Source: Alphaproteobacteria bacterium (GTDB lineage Bacteria > Pseudomonadota > Alphaproteobacteria > JAJTHO01 > CANGXP01). From it: DNA of 47,235 nucleotides. The notes below the pieces were generated by a model. The model had not been told where the DNA came from, did no database searches, and worked only from the letters and a program-made list of their open reading frames with translations. Each line of letters opens with the position of its first letter. The stretch's first letter is position 1. The stretch lies in NCBI GenBank assembly GCA_947457935.1, contig CANGXP010000009.1, positions 1 through 47,235 on the forward strand, given 5' to 3'. Positions 24,652 to 33,056 of this stretch are shown piece by piece. The translations under genes and the position numbers were made by a program.

Positions 24652-24941
24652 CAATTAAACTGGCGATGATTTTTTGGATGAAACAGTTTCTGCAAGGCAA
24701 AGACCGCCGTCAATATCGAGATATTGGCCGAAAAATTTTTAGGGGCTTTAACGCTGCAAAAACTGTTTCAGGCAGAAAAGCACGCAACTCAAATCGCCGC
24801 ACGAGACCTTATGCTGTCTTTATTGCGTTTTGACTGTGTTAAAAGTCTTGTCGCTATTGACATAGCGACATGCGCCTTTTTCCTTGCCAAAACACAAAAA
24901 TCCTAGCAAATCTTTCGTGTTTAATTGTCAACAGAGCCTAA
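24638..24941. mobile_element. 304 bp MITE-like element with 23 bp perfect terminal inverted repeats
   Basis: The ends read GGCTCTGTTGACAATTAAAC (24641-24660) and its exact complement at 24919-24938; including the TTA/TAA edges the perfect repeat is 23 bp. TA flanks both sides if the element proper is 24641-24939, suggesting a TA duplication. The inside holds shorter inverted parts (GAAACAGTTT/AAACTGTTTC) and no transposase-sized gene. The GGCTCTGTTG tip resembles ends of IS6-type elements, but the family is not settled. It sits between two convergent genes and supplies both stop codons. Confidence 0.88.
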
Positions 24942-25948
24942 TACACCGTCGTTGGCCACGCATAGCTAAAGCTGTGTTTTTGTTCCAACGCACAATCCAC
25001 CATATATTGCCCCACCTTTTCGCTGGCAAAAATATCATGGATGCGCTGCCATCCTTGATAAGCAATGGCTTTGCGTGCAGTATCGTTTGCTGTGTAAAAG
25101 CGGATTTTTTCGGCGAGTTCTTCAGGGGTGTTGTAAAATCCTACTTGCTCTTCGGTGAAGAGTTCGGGAAAGCCTGTTGCGCGATCAATAAAGGTGAGTA
25201 GCCCATTACCCATATATTGCGCCATGCGGTCGGAAGAGTACAAATATACGTTGTTCTCGCGGCTATAATTTAAGCCCATTTTGGCTTGGGATAGCGTTGC
25301 ATAATACCCAACACCAAAAACGTTTGGTTTGCCTAGCATACCACGAATATCAAAGCGTGTTTCAGGGCAAGCGTTGCGAATGTTTTCCATGAAAGCGGGG
25401 CGAGGGTCATCTTTATACACACCCCCGATGCCATAAAAAACATCGTGTGGCTGGTTGCTGTGTTCAAAGTTTTTGCCTGCATCAATTATGCGATCGGTGG
25501 GGTTGGGAACATGCGTAATTTTCGCGCGTTGCCCTGCAAATTGTTGCAGATCTTTGCCTGCGGTGGTGATGAAAATCCAGTCCACACTTTTCGCCCGATT
25601 ATGAATATCTTTCACATTTTGTGTATGCATCAGGGGATCATCATTGCGATAGACAATGCGTAAGTTGGGAACGGCTTTGCGAATCAGATCCAGCGTGATG
25701 TTTTGAATCATCTCACAGTGCCCCAACACCAACAGTTCAGGTTGGAATTGCGCACAGGCTTCATAAAGCCGTTTGTTGGCACTGCCGATGCCCCATTTGC
25801 GGGAGTTAAAAATGGTAGCAGCACGGGCAACCCGCCTGTCATCAAACAGCATGACGTTATGCCCTTGGCGGGTGAGGCCATGCACCAATTTATGCATAAT
25901 ACCGTAGTGCATGTTGTATTTAAAGTGGCAGGCAAACAGAATACGCAT
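24938..25948 (-). CDS. CgeB-like glycosyltransferase family protein
   Basis: 336 residues. MRILFACHFKYNMHYGIMHKLVHGL opens a Rossmann-type domain. The second half has KMGLNYSRENNVYLYSSDRMAQYMGNGLLTFIDRATGFPELF and EEQVGFYNTPEELAEKIRFY, the pattern of CgeB/Glyco_trans_1_2 proteins that recognise nucleotide sugars (family knowledge). The final residues TTVY are followed by a TAG contributed by the MITE-like element's right end. It is probably part of surface glycan synthesis. It reads toward the MITE, away from the carD region. Confidence 0.75.
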   Translation of the reverse strand: MRILFACHFKYNMHYGIMHKLVHGLTRQGHNVMLFDDRRVARAATIFNSRKWGIGSANKRLYEACAQFQPELLVLGHCEMIQNITLDLIRKAVPNLRIVYRNDDPLMHTQNVKDIHNRAKSVDWIFITTAGKDLQQFAGQRAKITHVPNPTDRIIDAGKNFEHSNQPHDVFYGIGGVYKDDPRPAFMENIRNACPETRFDIRGMLGKPNVFGVGYYATLSQAKMGLNYSRENNVYLYSSDRMAQYMGNGLLTFIDRATGFPELFTEEQVGFYNTPEELAEKIRFYTANDTARKAIAYQGWQRIHDIFASEKVGQYMVDCALEQKHSFSYAWPTTVY

Positions 25949-25984
25949 AAGGGTTGAGTTTTAAGGGTTAGGGGGTAAGGGCAC

Positions 25985-26023
25985 AAAAAAAGAGCATACC
26001 AATCGTGATCAGCATGCTCTTTT
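25985..26023 (-). terminator. Rho-independent terminator after carD
   Basis: AAAAGAGCAT (25988-25997) and ATGCTCTTTT (26014-26023) form a perfect 10 bp stem with a 16-base loop. On the minus strand the stem is followed by seven U residues. It sits 31 bp after the carD stop and would prevent read-through into the glycosyltransferase gene. Confidence 0.85.
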
Positions 26024-26053
26024 ATACGACGATTTTAACGGGATGAAAGCAGT

Positions 26054-26551
26054 TTACGCTGCCATCATAATTTCTTCTAATTTTTGTTGTGCGCTGGGCG
26101 TGTCAATTTGCTCAATCGCTGCAAATTCCCGTGCTAGTCTGTCTAAAGCAGACTGATAAATCTGCCGCTCGCTGTATGACTGGTCAGGCTGTTGCGCGTT
26201 TTTGTGTAAATCCCGCACCACTTCCGCAATCGCAACAGGATCACCTGAATTGATTTTTGCTTCATATTCTTGCGCGCGGCGGCTCCACATCGTTTTACGC
26301 ACCCGCGATTTTCCTGTGAGCTTTTTCAGCGCCTGTTCCATTTGCGCTTTATTAGAAACAGCACGGAGGCCAGACGCACTGGCTTTGGCAACAGGCAAGC
26401 GCAGCGTCATCCGCTCTTGTTCAAAATTAATCACAATGAGTTTAAGGGAATGTCCTGCTACTTCTTGTGTTTCAATGCCTTTTACACAGCCTACGCCATG
26501 TGTAGGGTACACAACAAAATCGCCTTCTTTGAAGCTTAGTTTATCGCTCAT
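26054..26551 (-). CDS. carD: CarD-family RNA polymerase-binding regulator
   Basis: 165 residues. The N-terminal RNA polymerase interaction domain reads FKEGDFVVYPTHGVGCVKGIE and MTLRLPVAKA; the helical C-terminal part contains KTMWSRRAQEYEAKINSGD, including the Trp that in CarD/CdnL contacts promoter DNA. These proteins stabilise the open promoter complex, often at rRNA promoters (family knowledge). Length is typical of alphaproteobacterial members. It is monocistronic, ending at a strong terminator. Confidence 0.94.
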   Translation of the reverse strand: MSDKLSFKEGDFVVYPTHGVGCVKGIETQEVAGHSLKLIVINFEQERMTLRLPVAKASASGLRAVSNKAQMEQALKKLTGKSRVRKTMWSRRAQEYEAKINSGDPVAIAEVVRDLHKNAQQPDQSYSERQIYQSALDRLAREFAAIEQIDTPSAQQKLEEIMMAA

Positions 26552-26765
26552 GGTTGATCCTTTTATATTTTTATCAATACTCTCAAGACAAAACGCTAGG
26601 GTCTGTCGCGAGAAAATTTTTTTTAAGTTTAAGAATCGCGCTCACCTGCTGCACAAATTTGTGTAACGGTTCTGTTGTTTTACAACAGTCTTCTTCATTA
26701 ATTCCGCGAACCATAGCACAAAAATTGGATATTCTCAACAATAGTTTTGTGCTGTTCGCCGTACT

Positions 26766-26801
26766 TAAAAAAGCAGCCACTCGAACATTCGGTGGCTGCT
26801 T
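26766..26801 (-). terminator. Rho-independent terminator after the aldolase gene
   Basis: AAGCAGCCAC (26771-26780) pairs perfectly with GTGGCTGCTT (26792-26801). On the minus strand the hairpin runs into six U residues. It lies about 30 bp after the aldolase stop. The remaining 26552-26765 region upstream of carD holds no convincing gene. Confidence 0.9.
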
Positions 26802-26833
26802 TACAGAATAAACAATAATATAGGATGTAAATA

Positions 26834-27763
26834 TTACGCCACTTTGCCGAGGAGAATCTTAATCATCTCGTCAAACATCGCCATTGCTTCAGCTTTGGGG
26901 CGTTGGAACGCGTTGCGCCCGATGATAGAGCCATTGCCGCCCCCATCCCGAATGGCGCGTACATCGTCGTATACATCGTTTAAGGATTTTGCTTCCCCAC
27001 CAGAGAACACCACAATACGGCGACCATTGAAGCAGGATTTAATCACGTCAGCGACACGGTCTGCCTTGGTTGCAATAGCAATTTTGTTGGCTTCGTACGA
27101 TTTTTTCGCGGCCGCCAGTTCCAGATGGGCGGTAGGAATTTTTATCTTAATGATATGTGCGCCCATTAAAGTTGCCATATGTGCAGCATAGGCGATAATA
27201 TCTGCCGCTGTTTCGCCGTCTTTGCTCATGCTCCCACGTGCATATGACCACACAACAACCGCCAAGCCACACGCTTTTGCTTCAGCGGCTAAATCGCGGA
27301 TTTCTTCCATCATGTCATAACACTGGTTAGACCCCGGATAGATGGTAAAGCCCACGGCAGAACAGCCAAGACGCAAGGCATCGCTAATGCTTGCGGTAAC
27401 GGCTTGATCAGGTTCAGCGTCACCACGGGTTAGGCTGTTCGCGCTGTTCATCTTGAGGATGAGCGGGATTGAGCCCGCAAAGGTGTCTGCACCCGCTTCA
27501 ATCATCCCTAAGGGAGCCGCATAGGCGGATAATCCCGCATCAATCGCCAGTTGGAAATGATAGTGAGGGTCGTAGGCGGCAGGATTGGGCGCAAAGCTGC
27601 GCGCGGGGCCGTGCTCAAACCCTTGGTCAACAGGAAGAATAATGAGTTTGCCACTGCCCGCTAAACGTCCTTGCATCAAAATGCGGGCAAGATTGGCTTT
27701 TGTGCCAGCGTTATCGCTTTCATAGTTTTGAAGAATTTTGCGAACGCGTTGGGTGACTTTCAT
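26834..27763 (-). CDS. fbaB: Class I fructose-bisphosphate aldolase (DhnA/FbaB type)
   Basis: 309 residues. ILPVDQGFEHGPARSF near residues 42-57 is the DhnA signature; the Schiff-base lysine lies in AHIIKIKIPT (Lys206 or Lys208); VFSGGEAKSL and NGSIIGRNAFQRP form the phosphate-binding end of the TIM barrel. It cleaves fructose-1,6-bisphosphate without a metal ion. With pgk at 6.3 kb and the glyoxylate-bypass genes nearby, it likely works mainly in gluconeogenesis (inference). It has its own terminator. Confidence 0.92.
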   Translation of the reverse strand: MKVTQRVRKILQNYESDNAGTKANLARILMQGRLAGSGKLIILPVDQGFEHGPARSFAPNPAAYDPHYHFQLAIDAGLSAYAAPLGMIEAGADTFAGSIPLILKMNSANSLTRGDAEPDQAVTASISDALRLGCSAVGFTIYPGSNQCYDMMEEIRDLAAEAKACGLAVVVWSYARGSMSKDGETAADIIAYAAHMATLMGAHIIKIKIPTAHLELAAAKKSYEANKIAIATKADRVADVIKSCFNGRRIVVFSGGEAKSLNDVYDDVRAIRDGGGNGSIIGRNAFQRPKAEAMAMFDEMIKILLGKVA

Positions 27764-27857
27764 TTGAGAACTCCTAAAATTTTTAAATACGGGGTGTATC
27801 TACTCCAAAAGTGTAGCGTTGGCAAGGCAGGACTTAAAAGAGAGGGGGGAGGAATGC

Positions 27858-29147
27858 CTACCGTCTATTGATAATTTCCTGAATAAGCCTGCAAATGCCA
27901 TACACGATCAGGAGCAAAAACCCTAATGGCAGGAGGGAAATTTTTAATACCACGCCGTAGACGCGCCCACAGTATCTCCAGCCTTTATACCACGCGAGAA
28001 TTGCCCCCAGTAGCCAAAAAACGGCTGCGCCTAATAGCGTGAGAACATAAATCCACGGTACTTTAGAGGTAGTATAAAGAATATTCAACGCGTTCCAATA
28101 CCGTGCATCAAACGCATCAAAATTAATAATAGCGAGAAACCCGAGGTTGCAGGGAATGGCAAACAGGATTGTCCAAGTGAGTACGGCAAGGGTGTTTTGC
28201 GTGAATTTTATGAGGCTTTTCAAGAAGCGACCGAGGGCAGTGCGCTTGAGTTTGTCAAATTGAGCAATAACCCCTGCAAACGGATTGGCGTTGCGTTTTT
28301 GTAAGGGATCTTGATAGACAAAATTAGGCATCGCCTCAGGCGGGGGCGGCATAAATACTTGGGGTGTTGGCACGGTGAGCGGGGCTTTTTCTAAGGATAT
28401 TTTGGGCGGGGCGGGTTGCACAACGTCAGGTGCGGGAGACGAGGGGGTTTTTTCGAGAGAAATCGGTGGGGTGTTTTGACGCGCAAGCCGTTTTTCTTCC
28501 ATTTGTTTGCGTAACGCATCAACAGGAGACGCAGCAGGCTCTTCTTTTTTTTCTGGCTTTTTTTCTGGTTCTTTGGGGGCAGCGGAAGCAGGCGGCGTGG
28601 GTGCTTTTTCCGACGGTTTTTCAGAATCCTGCGATGCCTTTTGCCGATGGCTATCAAGTAAGCGTTTCAAGCGATCAGCAGGAGATTCTTCCTCTGCCTC
28701 AGACTTTGGCGCGGGTTGAGATGGGGGTGTTTGTTGCTGTGGCTGTTGTTTGCGTTGTTGATCTTGCTGCTGCGGGGGACGTGGCGGATTTTTACGCTGT
28801 TCTTGTTGGTGCGGCTGTTTTTTCTTTTGTTGTTGCTGCTGATGTTGTGGTTTCGGCGGCGTTGGCTCCCAATTGTCTTTGGGAGGGCGCGGGTTTTGTT
28901 GCGCGGGAGTGGGCTGTTGTTCTGGCTTCGCAGGAACAGGTGTTTCCACCATTTTCGGGGCTTGTGCTGGTGGCGCTGCTGCTACAGGTGTTTCTGGAAG
29001 CGGTGTTTTCGCTTGTTCTGGTTCTGCCGTTGGTGGTGCGCTCTTTTCCGCTTGCTGCCCCCCATCCTGCCGACGGTTCTTCAGTGCCGCACGCAGGCTT
29101 GCCAGTGTTTCAGCTTCAGAGGAGGGCGGGGGTGGTGTTTCAGACAT
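27858..29147 (-). CDS. Proline/glutamine-rich protein with a C-terminal three-helix membrane domain
   Basis: 429 residues, family not recognised. Residues 1 to about 290 are low-complexity, rich in Pro, Gln, Lys and Glu (for example KPQHQQQQQKKKQPHQQEQR), without a signal peptide. Three hydrophobic segments follow: LAVLTWTILFAIPCNLGFLAI, VPWIYVLTLLGAAVFWLLGA and ISLLPLGFLLLIVYGI. It looks like a tail-anchored membrane protein with a long disordered cytoplasmic arm, possibly a scaffold. A conserved-looking segment DALRKQMEEKRLARQ is repeated in spirit near the start (LASLRAALKNRRQ). No clear ribosome-binding site is seen. Confidence 0.6.
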   Translation of the reverse strand: MSETPPPPSSEAETLASLRAALKNRRQDGGQQAEKSAPPTAEPEQAKTPLPETPVAAAPPAQAPKMVETPVPAKPEQQPTPAQQNPRPPKDNWEPTPPKPQHQQQQQKKKQPHQQEQRKNPPRPPQQQDQQRKQQPQQQTPPSQPAPKSEAEEESPADRLKRLLDSHRQKASQDSEKPSEKAPTPPASAAPKEPEKKPEKKEEPAASPVDALRKQMEEKRLARQNTPPISLEKTPSSPAPDVVQPAPPKISLEKAPLTVPTPQVFMPPPPEAMPNFVYQDPLQKRNANPFAGVIAQFDKLKRTALGRFLKSLIKFTQNTLAVLTWTILFAIPCNLGFLAIINFDAFDARYWNALNILYTTSKVPWIYVLTLLGAAVFWLLGAILAWYKGWRYCGRVYGVVLKISLLPLGFLLLIVYGICRLIQEIINRR

Positions 29148-29223
29148 GTATACAGGTGGAGTTTATGGAAAAGTCTGCATACTTTATAATATATTTCACA
29201 AAATAGCTAGTTCTATTGGTAGA

Positions 29224-29308
29224 GCGGGTATCGGGTGACGCGTAACGGGTTTCGGATAGAAGATACTAACGAAACCCCATACCCGAAACCCGATATTAAC
29301 GATACCCG
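29224..29308. repeat. Hairpin with GGGTATCGGGT/ACCCGATACCC-type arms
   Basis: GCGGGTATCGGGTGACGCG followed by TAACGGGTTTCGG on the left pairs imperfectly with ACCCGAAACCCGATATTAAC and GATACCCG on the right. It sits just after the aceA stop on the minus strand and may end its transcript, although there is no U-run. Its tandem GGGTNNCGG character recalls the hairpin at 6237. Confidence 0.65.
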
Positions 29309-29316
29309 AACACCGT

Positions 29317-30588
29317 CTAGTGACCAAACTGTGCTTTTTCTGTAGACTCGCCATATGCCGTGGTAGACGACTGCCCACCAGAGATAGCAACCGCCACCGC
29401 GTCAAAGTAGCTTGTTCCCACTTCGCGTTGGTGTTTTGTGGCAGTGTAGCCGTTTTTCTCGGCGGCAAATTCGGCTTGTTGTAATTCTGAGTAAGCCGCC
29501 ATGCCACGGTCTTTATAGCCGCGTGCCAACTCAAACATGCCGTAGTTAAGCGAGTGGAAGCCCGCCAAGGTGACGAACTGGAATTTATAGCCCATCGCGC
29601 CGAGTTCACGCTGGTATTTAGCGATGGTGGCATCATCCAAGTTGGCTTTCCAGTTAAAGGATGGCGAACAGTTGTACGCCAGTAATTTTCCGGGGTATTG
29701 TTTGTGAACCGCTTCAGCAAACTCGCGCGCTTCATCAAGGTTGGGTTTCGATGTTTCCCACCACAATAAATCTGCATATGGTGCGTAAGACAAGCCACGC
29801 TTGATGCAATGCTGCAAGCCCATGTTTGGCTTTAAGCGGAAGAAGCCTTCAGGGGTGCGGTCTTTGCTGATGAACTCGTGGTCGCGTTCGTCAATGTCAG
29901 AGGTGATGAGGGTTGCGCTTTCCGCATCGGTACGGGCAACAATGAGGGTTGGCACGCCCATAATGTCTGCCGCAAAACGGGCGGCATTGAGATTGCGAAT
30001 ATGCGCTTGGGTGGGGATAAGAACCTTGCCGCCCAAGTGTCCACATTTTTTCTCAGAAGCCAATTGGTCTTCAAAGTGAACGCCTGCTGCACCTGCCTCA
30101 ATAAACGCTTTCATAATTTCAAAGCTGTTGAGAGGCCCCCCGAAACCTGCTTCTGCATCCGCAACGATGGGCGCATACCAGAAGATATCCCCTTTGCCTT
30201 CCATGGTTTGAATTTGGTCAGCACGTTGCAGCGTGCGGTAGATTTTTTTCACCAATTCAGGGGCACTGTTGGCAGGGTAGAGTGATTGGTCAGGATACAT
30301 CGCGCCTGCGGTGTTATTGTCGGCGGCAACTTGCCAGCCAGACAGATAAATGGCTTTCAATCCTGCTTTCACCATCTGCATCGCTTGGTTCCCTGTGATA
30401 GAGCCAAGGGCGTTGATATAAGGGTCTGTGTGCAACAGTTCCCACAGGCGATTCGCCGTGGTTTTTGCCAGCGTGTATTCGATAGGCAGCGAGCCACGCA
30501 ACTTTTTTACGTCCTCTACAGTATAGTTACGCTCAATGCCCTTAAAGCGACCTGTCGGGGCGGGGACGAGCTGTTCAAAAGTTGTCAT
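29317..30588 (-). CDS. aceA: Isocitrate lyase
   Basis: 423 residues, usual bacterial length. The active-site loop KKCGH is at 180-184 with the catalytic Cys; [10 protein letters not shown] carries metal-binding Asps; [11 protein letters not shown] and [12 protein letters not shown] are further signatures. It splits isocitrate to succinate and glyoxylate, bypassing the CO2-releasing steps of the TCA cycle. An AGGAGA ribosome-binding site precedes the ATG by seven bases. Malate synthase, its partner, lies upstream on the same strand, separated by a nuclease gene and repeats. Confidence 0.97.
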   Translation of the reverse strand: MTTFEQLVPAPTGRFKGIERNYTVEDVKKLRGSLPIEYTLAKTTANRLWELLHTDPYINALGSITGNQAMQMVKAGLKAIYLSGWQVAADNNTAGAMYPDQSLYPANSAPELVKKIYRTLQRADQIQTMEGKGDIFWYAPIVADAEAGFGGPLNSFEIMKAFIEAGAAGVHFEDQLASEKKCGHLGGKVLIPTQAHIRNLNAARFAADIMGVPTLIVARTDAESATLITSDIDERDHEFISKDRTPEGFFRLKPNMGLQHCIKRGLSYAPYADLLWWETSKPNLDEAREFAEAVHKQYPGKLLAYNCSPSFNWKANLDDATIAKYQRELGAMGYKFQFVTLAGFHSLNYGMFELARGYKDRGMAAYSELQQAEFAAEKNGYTATKHQREVGTSYFDAVAVAISGGQSSTTAYGESTEKAQFGH

Positions 30589-30636
30589 GGTGTTCTCCTT
30601 GGGTTTTTATTGGTTGTTGTAGGATTTTGAAAAAGT

Positions 30637-30770
30637 CTGGATACCAGCTGGAGTTTACCCCGTACTTGATACGGGGCTGGCAAACGCACCACAGGCTGGC
30701 ATCTGCGTGAGTAGCGAATCACCAGCGACTCGCCGCGCAGGCGCTTGCGCAGCGGGAAGCTGGTGTCCAG
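30637..30770. repeat. Palindromic repeat, family C copy 1
   Basis: Outer arms CTGGATACCAGCT (30637-30649) and AGCTGGTGTCCAG (30758-30770) pair at 12 of 13 positions. The inside has CTGGAGTTTACCC, also present in family B copies 3 and 4, and the GC-rich GCGCAGGCGCTTGCGC region that appears inverted in family B copy 1. It lies between the GIY-YIG gene and aceA. Confidence 0.82.
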
Positions 30771-30771
30771 T

Positions 30772-31056
30772 CTAAACAATATCATCGTATAGGTCTCTCC
30801 AAGTGGGGTTATCTTTCTCTATTAATTCTAATTTCCAGTTTCGTTGCCAGTCTTTAAGGTTCTTTTCTCGTTGTAGTGCCTCTTCAAGAGAGGGAAATAT
30901 TTCGACGTGAACAAGTATCTTAACGTTGTATTTTTGTGTAAATCCTTTTACTGCTTCCGTTTTGTGCTCAAAAATGCGTCGTGCTAAACTTGTCGTGCTG
31001 CCTACATAAAGAGTGCCATTTCGTTTGCTTGCCAAGATATAAACAAAAGCCGTCAT
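30772..31056 (-). CDS. Small GIY-YIG nuclease-family protein
   Basis: 94 residues, a single GIY-YIG domain. The motif is FVYILASKRNGTLYVGSTTSLARRIFEHK, with the paired Tyr residues, the Arg of LARRI and the His; a later Glu in EEALQREKNLKDW fits the catalytic set. These stand-alone domains (UPF0213/COG2827) are widespread and their substrate is unknown. The coding region is tightly bordered by family C repeat arms: the arm at 30758-30770 is next to its stop and another starts ten bases before its ATG. This suggests the gene travels with, or acts on, the repeats. Confidence 0.88.
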   Translation of the reverse strand: MTAFVYILASKRNGTLYVGSTTSLARRIFEHKTEAVKGFTQKYNVKILVHVEIFPSLEEALQREKNLKDWQRNWKLELIEKDNPTWRDLYDDIV

Positions 31057-31065
31057 TTTTTAAGA

Positions 31066-31094
31066 CTGGATACCAGCTTTCGCTGGTAATTCGC
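31066..31094. repeat. Family C copy 2, single arm
   Basis: CTGGATACCAGCTTTCGCTG, continuing GTAATTCGC, is identical to the reverse complement of the right arm of copy 3 about 155 bp away. It starts ten bases upstream of the GIY-YIG start codon. The matching second arm is missing here, so this is a half copy, or half of a larger structure with copy 1 across the gene. Confidence 0.75.
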
Positions 31095-31119
31095 TCCCCC
31101 TGCTGTTCATTGCTAACTT

Positions 31120-31281
31120 ATACCAATCCGCTTAAATTTCTAAAGGAATCCCTTGTAAATCAAGTAACTGGACACCAGCTTTTGCTGGTGATTCGCCACT
31201 CCCGCAACGACTGCCTGCGGTGCGAATTACCAGCGAAAGCTGGTATCCAGAAGTTTTTTAGAAATTTAATGGTCTTGGTAT
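31120..31281. repeat. Palindromic repeat, family A-like outer arms with a family C core
   Basis: Outer arms ATACCAATCCGCTTAAATTT and (reverse complement) ATACCAAGACCATTAAATTT continue into TCTAAA on both sides. The core 31168-31250 is a full family C palindrome, with CTGGACACCAGCTTTTGCTG on the left and its near-complement on the right. The last base overlaps the aceB TAA stop, as in the A copies beside mtaB and ftsY. This copy is therefore a chimera. Confidence 0.85.
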
Positions 31282-32864
31282 TAGTTTTCATCCTTCACCA
31301 ACACCCTATACGCAGGTAATGTTAAAAATTCGGTAAACGTTTCTCGGGTGCACAAATCTTCAAATATCACGCAGGCTTCTTTGAAATGCTTGGAATCCTT
31401 GTAGTTTCCCTGCAAGCCCGCCACTTCTTCTGCAAAAAACACCCCAAATAATTTTTTATCAATGGTGCGCCCGTCATCCAATTTGGCGTTATGCTTCACC
31501 CATTGCCACACTTGCGCCCGGGAAATTTCTGCCGTTGCGGCATCTTCCATGAGGTTATAGAGCGGCACACAGCCATTGCCGCCCAGCCATGCGGTCAAAT
31601 AGCCTAAGCCCACACGGATATTCATCCGCAAGCCCTGTTCGGTAATCGTGCCTTGTGAAGCAGTTAACAAATCCGTCGCCACCACATGCACATCATCGCG
31701 TTGTTTAAAAACTTGGTTAGGCGTGGGCATATGTTTATCGAAAATCGCTTTGGCAATCGGCACCAGCGCAGGGTGGGCAACCCATGTTCCATCGTGTCCG
31801 TCGGTCACTTCCCGTTCCTTATCCGCACGCACTCGCGCCATTGCTGCCTCGTTCGCCGCCTCGTCATTTTTAATGGGTATTTGTGCCGCCATCCCGCCCA
31901 TGGCAAACGCGCCGCGCTTATGGCATATCTTAATAATATGTTGCGTGTAATTCCGCATAAACGGCACGGTCATCGTCACTTGCGCTCTATCAGGCAATAA
32001 GCGTGTGGGGTCATTAGCGAATTTTTTGATATAGCTGAAAATATAATCCCACCGCCCACAGTTCAGCGCAACAATATGCTCTTTAAGCTCAAATAAAATT
32101 TCTTCCGCTTCAAATGGCGCAAGAATCGTCTCAATCAGCACCGTTGCTTTCACTGTGCCTTGCGGCAGCCCGAGTTGTTGCTGTGCATACACAATCACCT
32201 CATTCCACAGACGGGCTTCAAGGTGATTTTCTAACTTAGGCAGGTAGAAATAGGGGGCTGTGCCACGCTGTAAAAGTTCCTTGGCATTATGAAACAGATA
32301 CAGCCCAAAATCAAACAGACTGCCGCTCATCGGCTTGCCATCAACAAGGAAATGCGCCTCCTCCAAGTGCCAGCCACGGGGGCGGACAATCAGCACGGCG
32401 GTTTGTGGATTTAAAGCATACTGCTTGCCGCTTGTAGGGTCAGTGTAGCTGATGGTTTTACGCACGGCATCGCGCAAGTTGCGTTGCCCCTCGAGCATAT
32501 TCTCAAACGTGGGGCTGCTGGAGTCTTCAAAATCAGCCATAAAGCAGTTCGCGCCAGAATTAAGCGCGTTGATAATCATCTTGCGTTCCACAGGGCCAGT
32601 AATTTCCACGCGGCGATTTTGCAAGTCTGTTGGAATCGGCGCAACTTGCCACACACCTTCTCGGATGTGCTGTGTTTCAGGCAGAAAGTCAGGCAACCAG
32701 CCAGTATTAATTTTTTGCTGCACCTCGATACGCCGCGCAAGCAAGCTCTGCCGTGTTGCGCCAAATTTTTGCTGTAACGCATGAAGGAAGGCGATTGCTT
32801 CGGGGGTTAGAATATCGCTGTAAGCGGCAGTAGAGGGGGCAGTATTGGTGGCGGTGGCGTGCAT
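31281..32864 (-). CDS. aceB: Malate synthase A
   Basis: 527 residues from the ATG giving MHATATNTAP, preceded by GGAGAA at good spacing; an in-frame ATG 30 bases upstream is less likely. Signature segments: NCFMADFEDSSSPTFENMLEGQ, VLIVRPRGWHLEE, the catalytic-Arg region, ETILAPFEAEEILFEL, LNCGRWDYIFSYIKKF and a DGTWVAHPALVPIA block. It condenses glyoxylate with acetyl-CoA to malate. It completes the glyoxylate bypass with aceA downstream. Its TAA stop is part of the repeat boundary at 31281. Confidence 0.96.
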   Translation of the reverse strand: MHATATNTAPSTAAYSDILTPEAIAFLHALQQKFGATRQSLLARRIEVQQKINTGWLPDFLPETQHIREGVWQVAPIPTDLQNRRVEITGPVERKMIINALNSGANCFMADFEDSSSPTFENMLEGQRNLRDAVRKTISYTDPTSGKQYALNPQTAVLIVRPRGWHLEEAHFLVDGKPMSGSLFDFGLYLFHNAKELLQRGTAPYFYLPKLENHLEARLWNEVIVYAQQQLGLPQGTVKATVLIETILAPFEAEEILFELKEHIVALNCGRWDYIFSYIKKFANDPTRLLPDRAQVTMTVPFMRNYTQHIIKICHKRGAFAMGGMAAQIPIKNDEAANEAAMARVRADKEREVTDGHDGTWVAHPALVPIAKAIFDKHMPTPNQVFKQRDDVHVVATDLLTASQGTITEQGLRMNIRVGLGYLTAWLGGNGCVPLYNLMEDAATAEISRAQVWQWVKHNAKLDDGRTIDKKLFGVFFAEEVAGLQGNYKDSKHFKEACVIFEDLCTRETFTEFLTLPAYRVLVKDEN

Positions 32865-33056
32865 GCAAAGTTCTCCGATGCTGCATTGCAGCATAGAAAG
32901 GGTTAACAGTCTATTACAAAACGGAAAAAAATGCCTATTTTTATGAAATAGTGCAGCGGGAAAGCACCACTCTTAAATAATATAAAAAGCATTATTTTAT
33001 TATTGTAAATTTATTTTTTTGTGATAAATTTATTTAATTAAAATGAGAACCCCATT

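Noticed and set aside
26583-26780. 65-codon minus-strand frame upstream of carD
   Set aside because: It starts inside the aldolase terminator hairpin, has no ribosome-binding site and no recognisable sequence.
28430-29206. 258-codon plus-strand open frame with hydrophobic Val/Ala-rich translation
   Set aside because: It is antisense to the Pro/Gln-rich membrane protein gene; the apparent membrane segments derive from reading Gln/Pro codons backwards.
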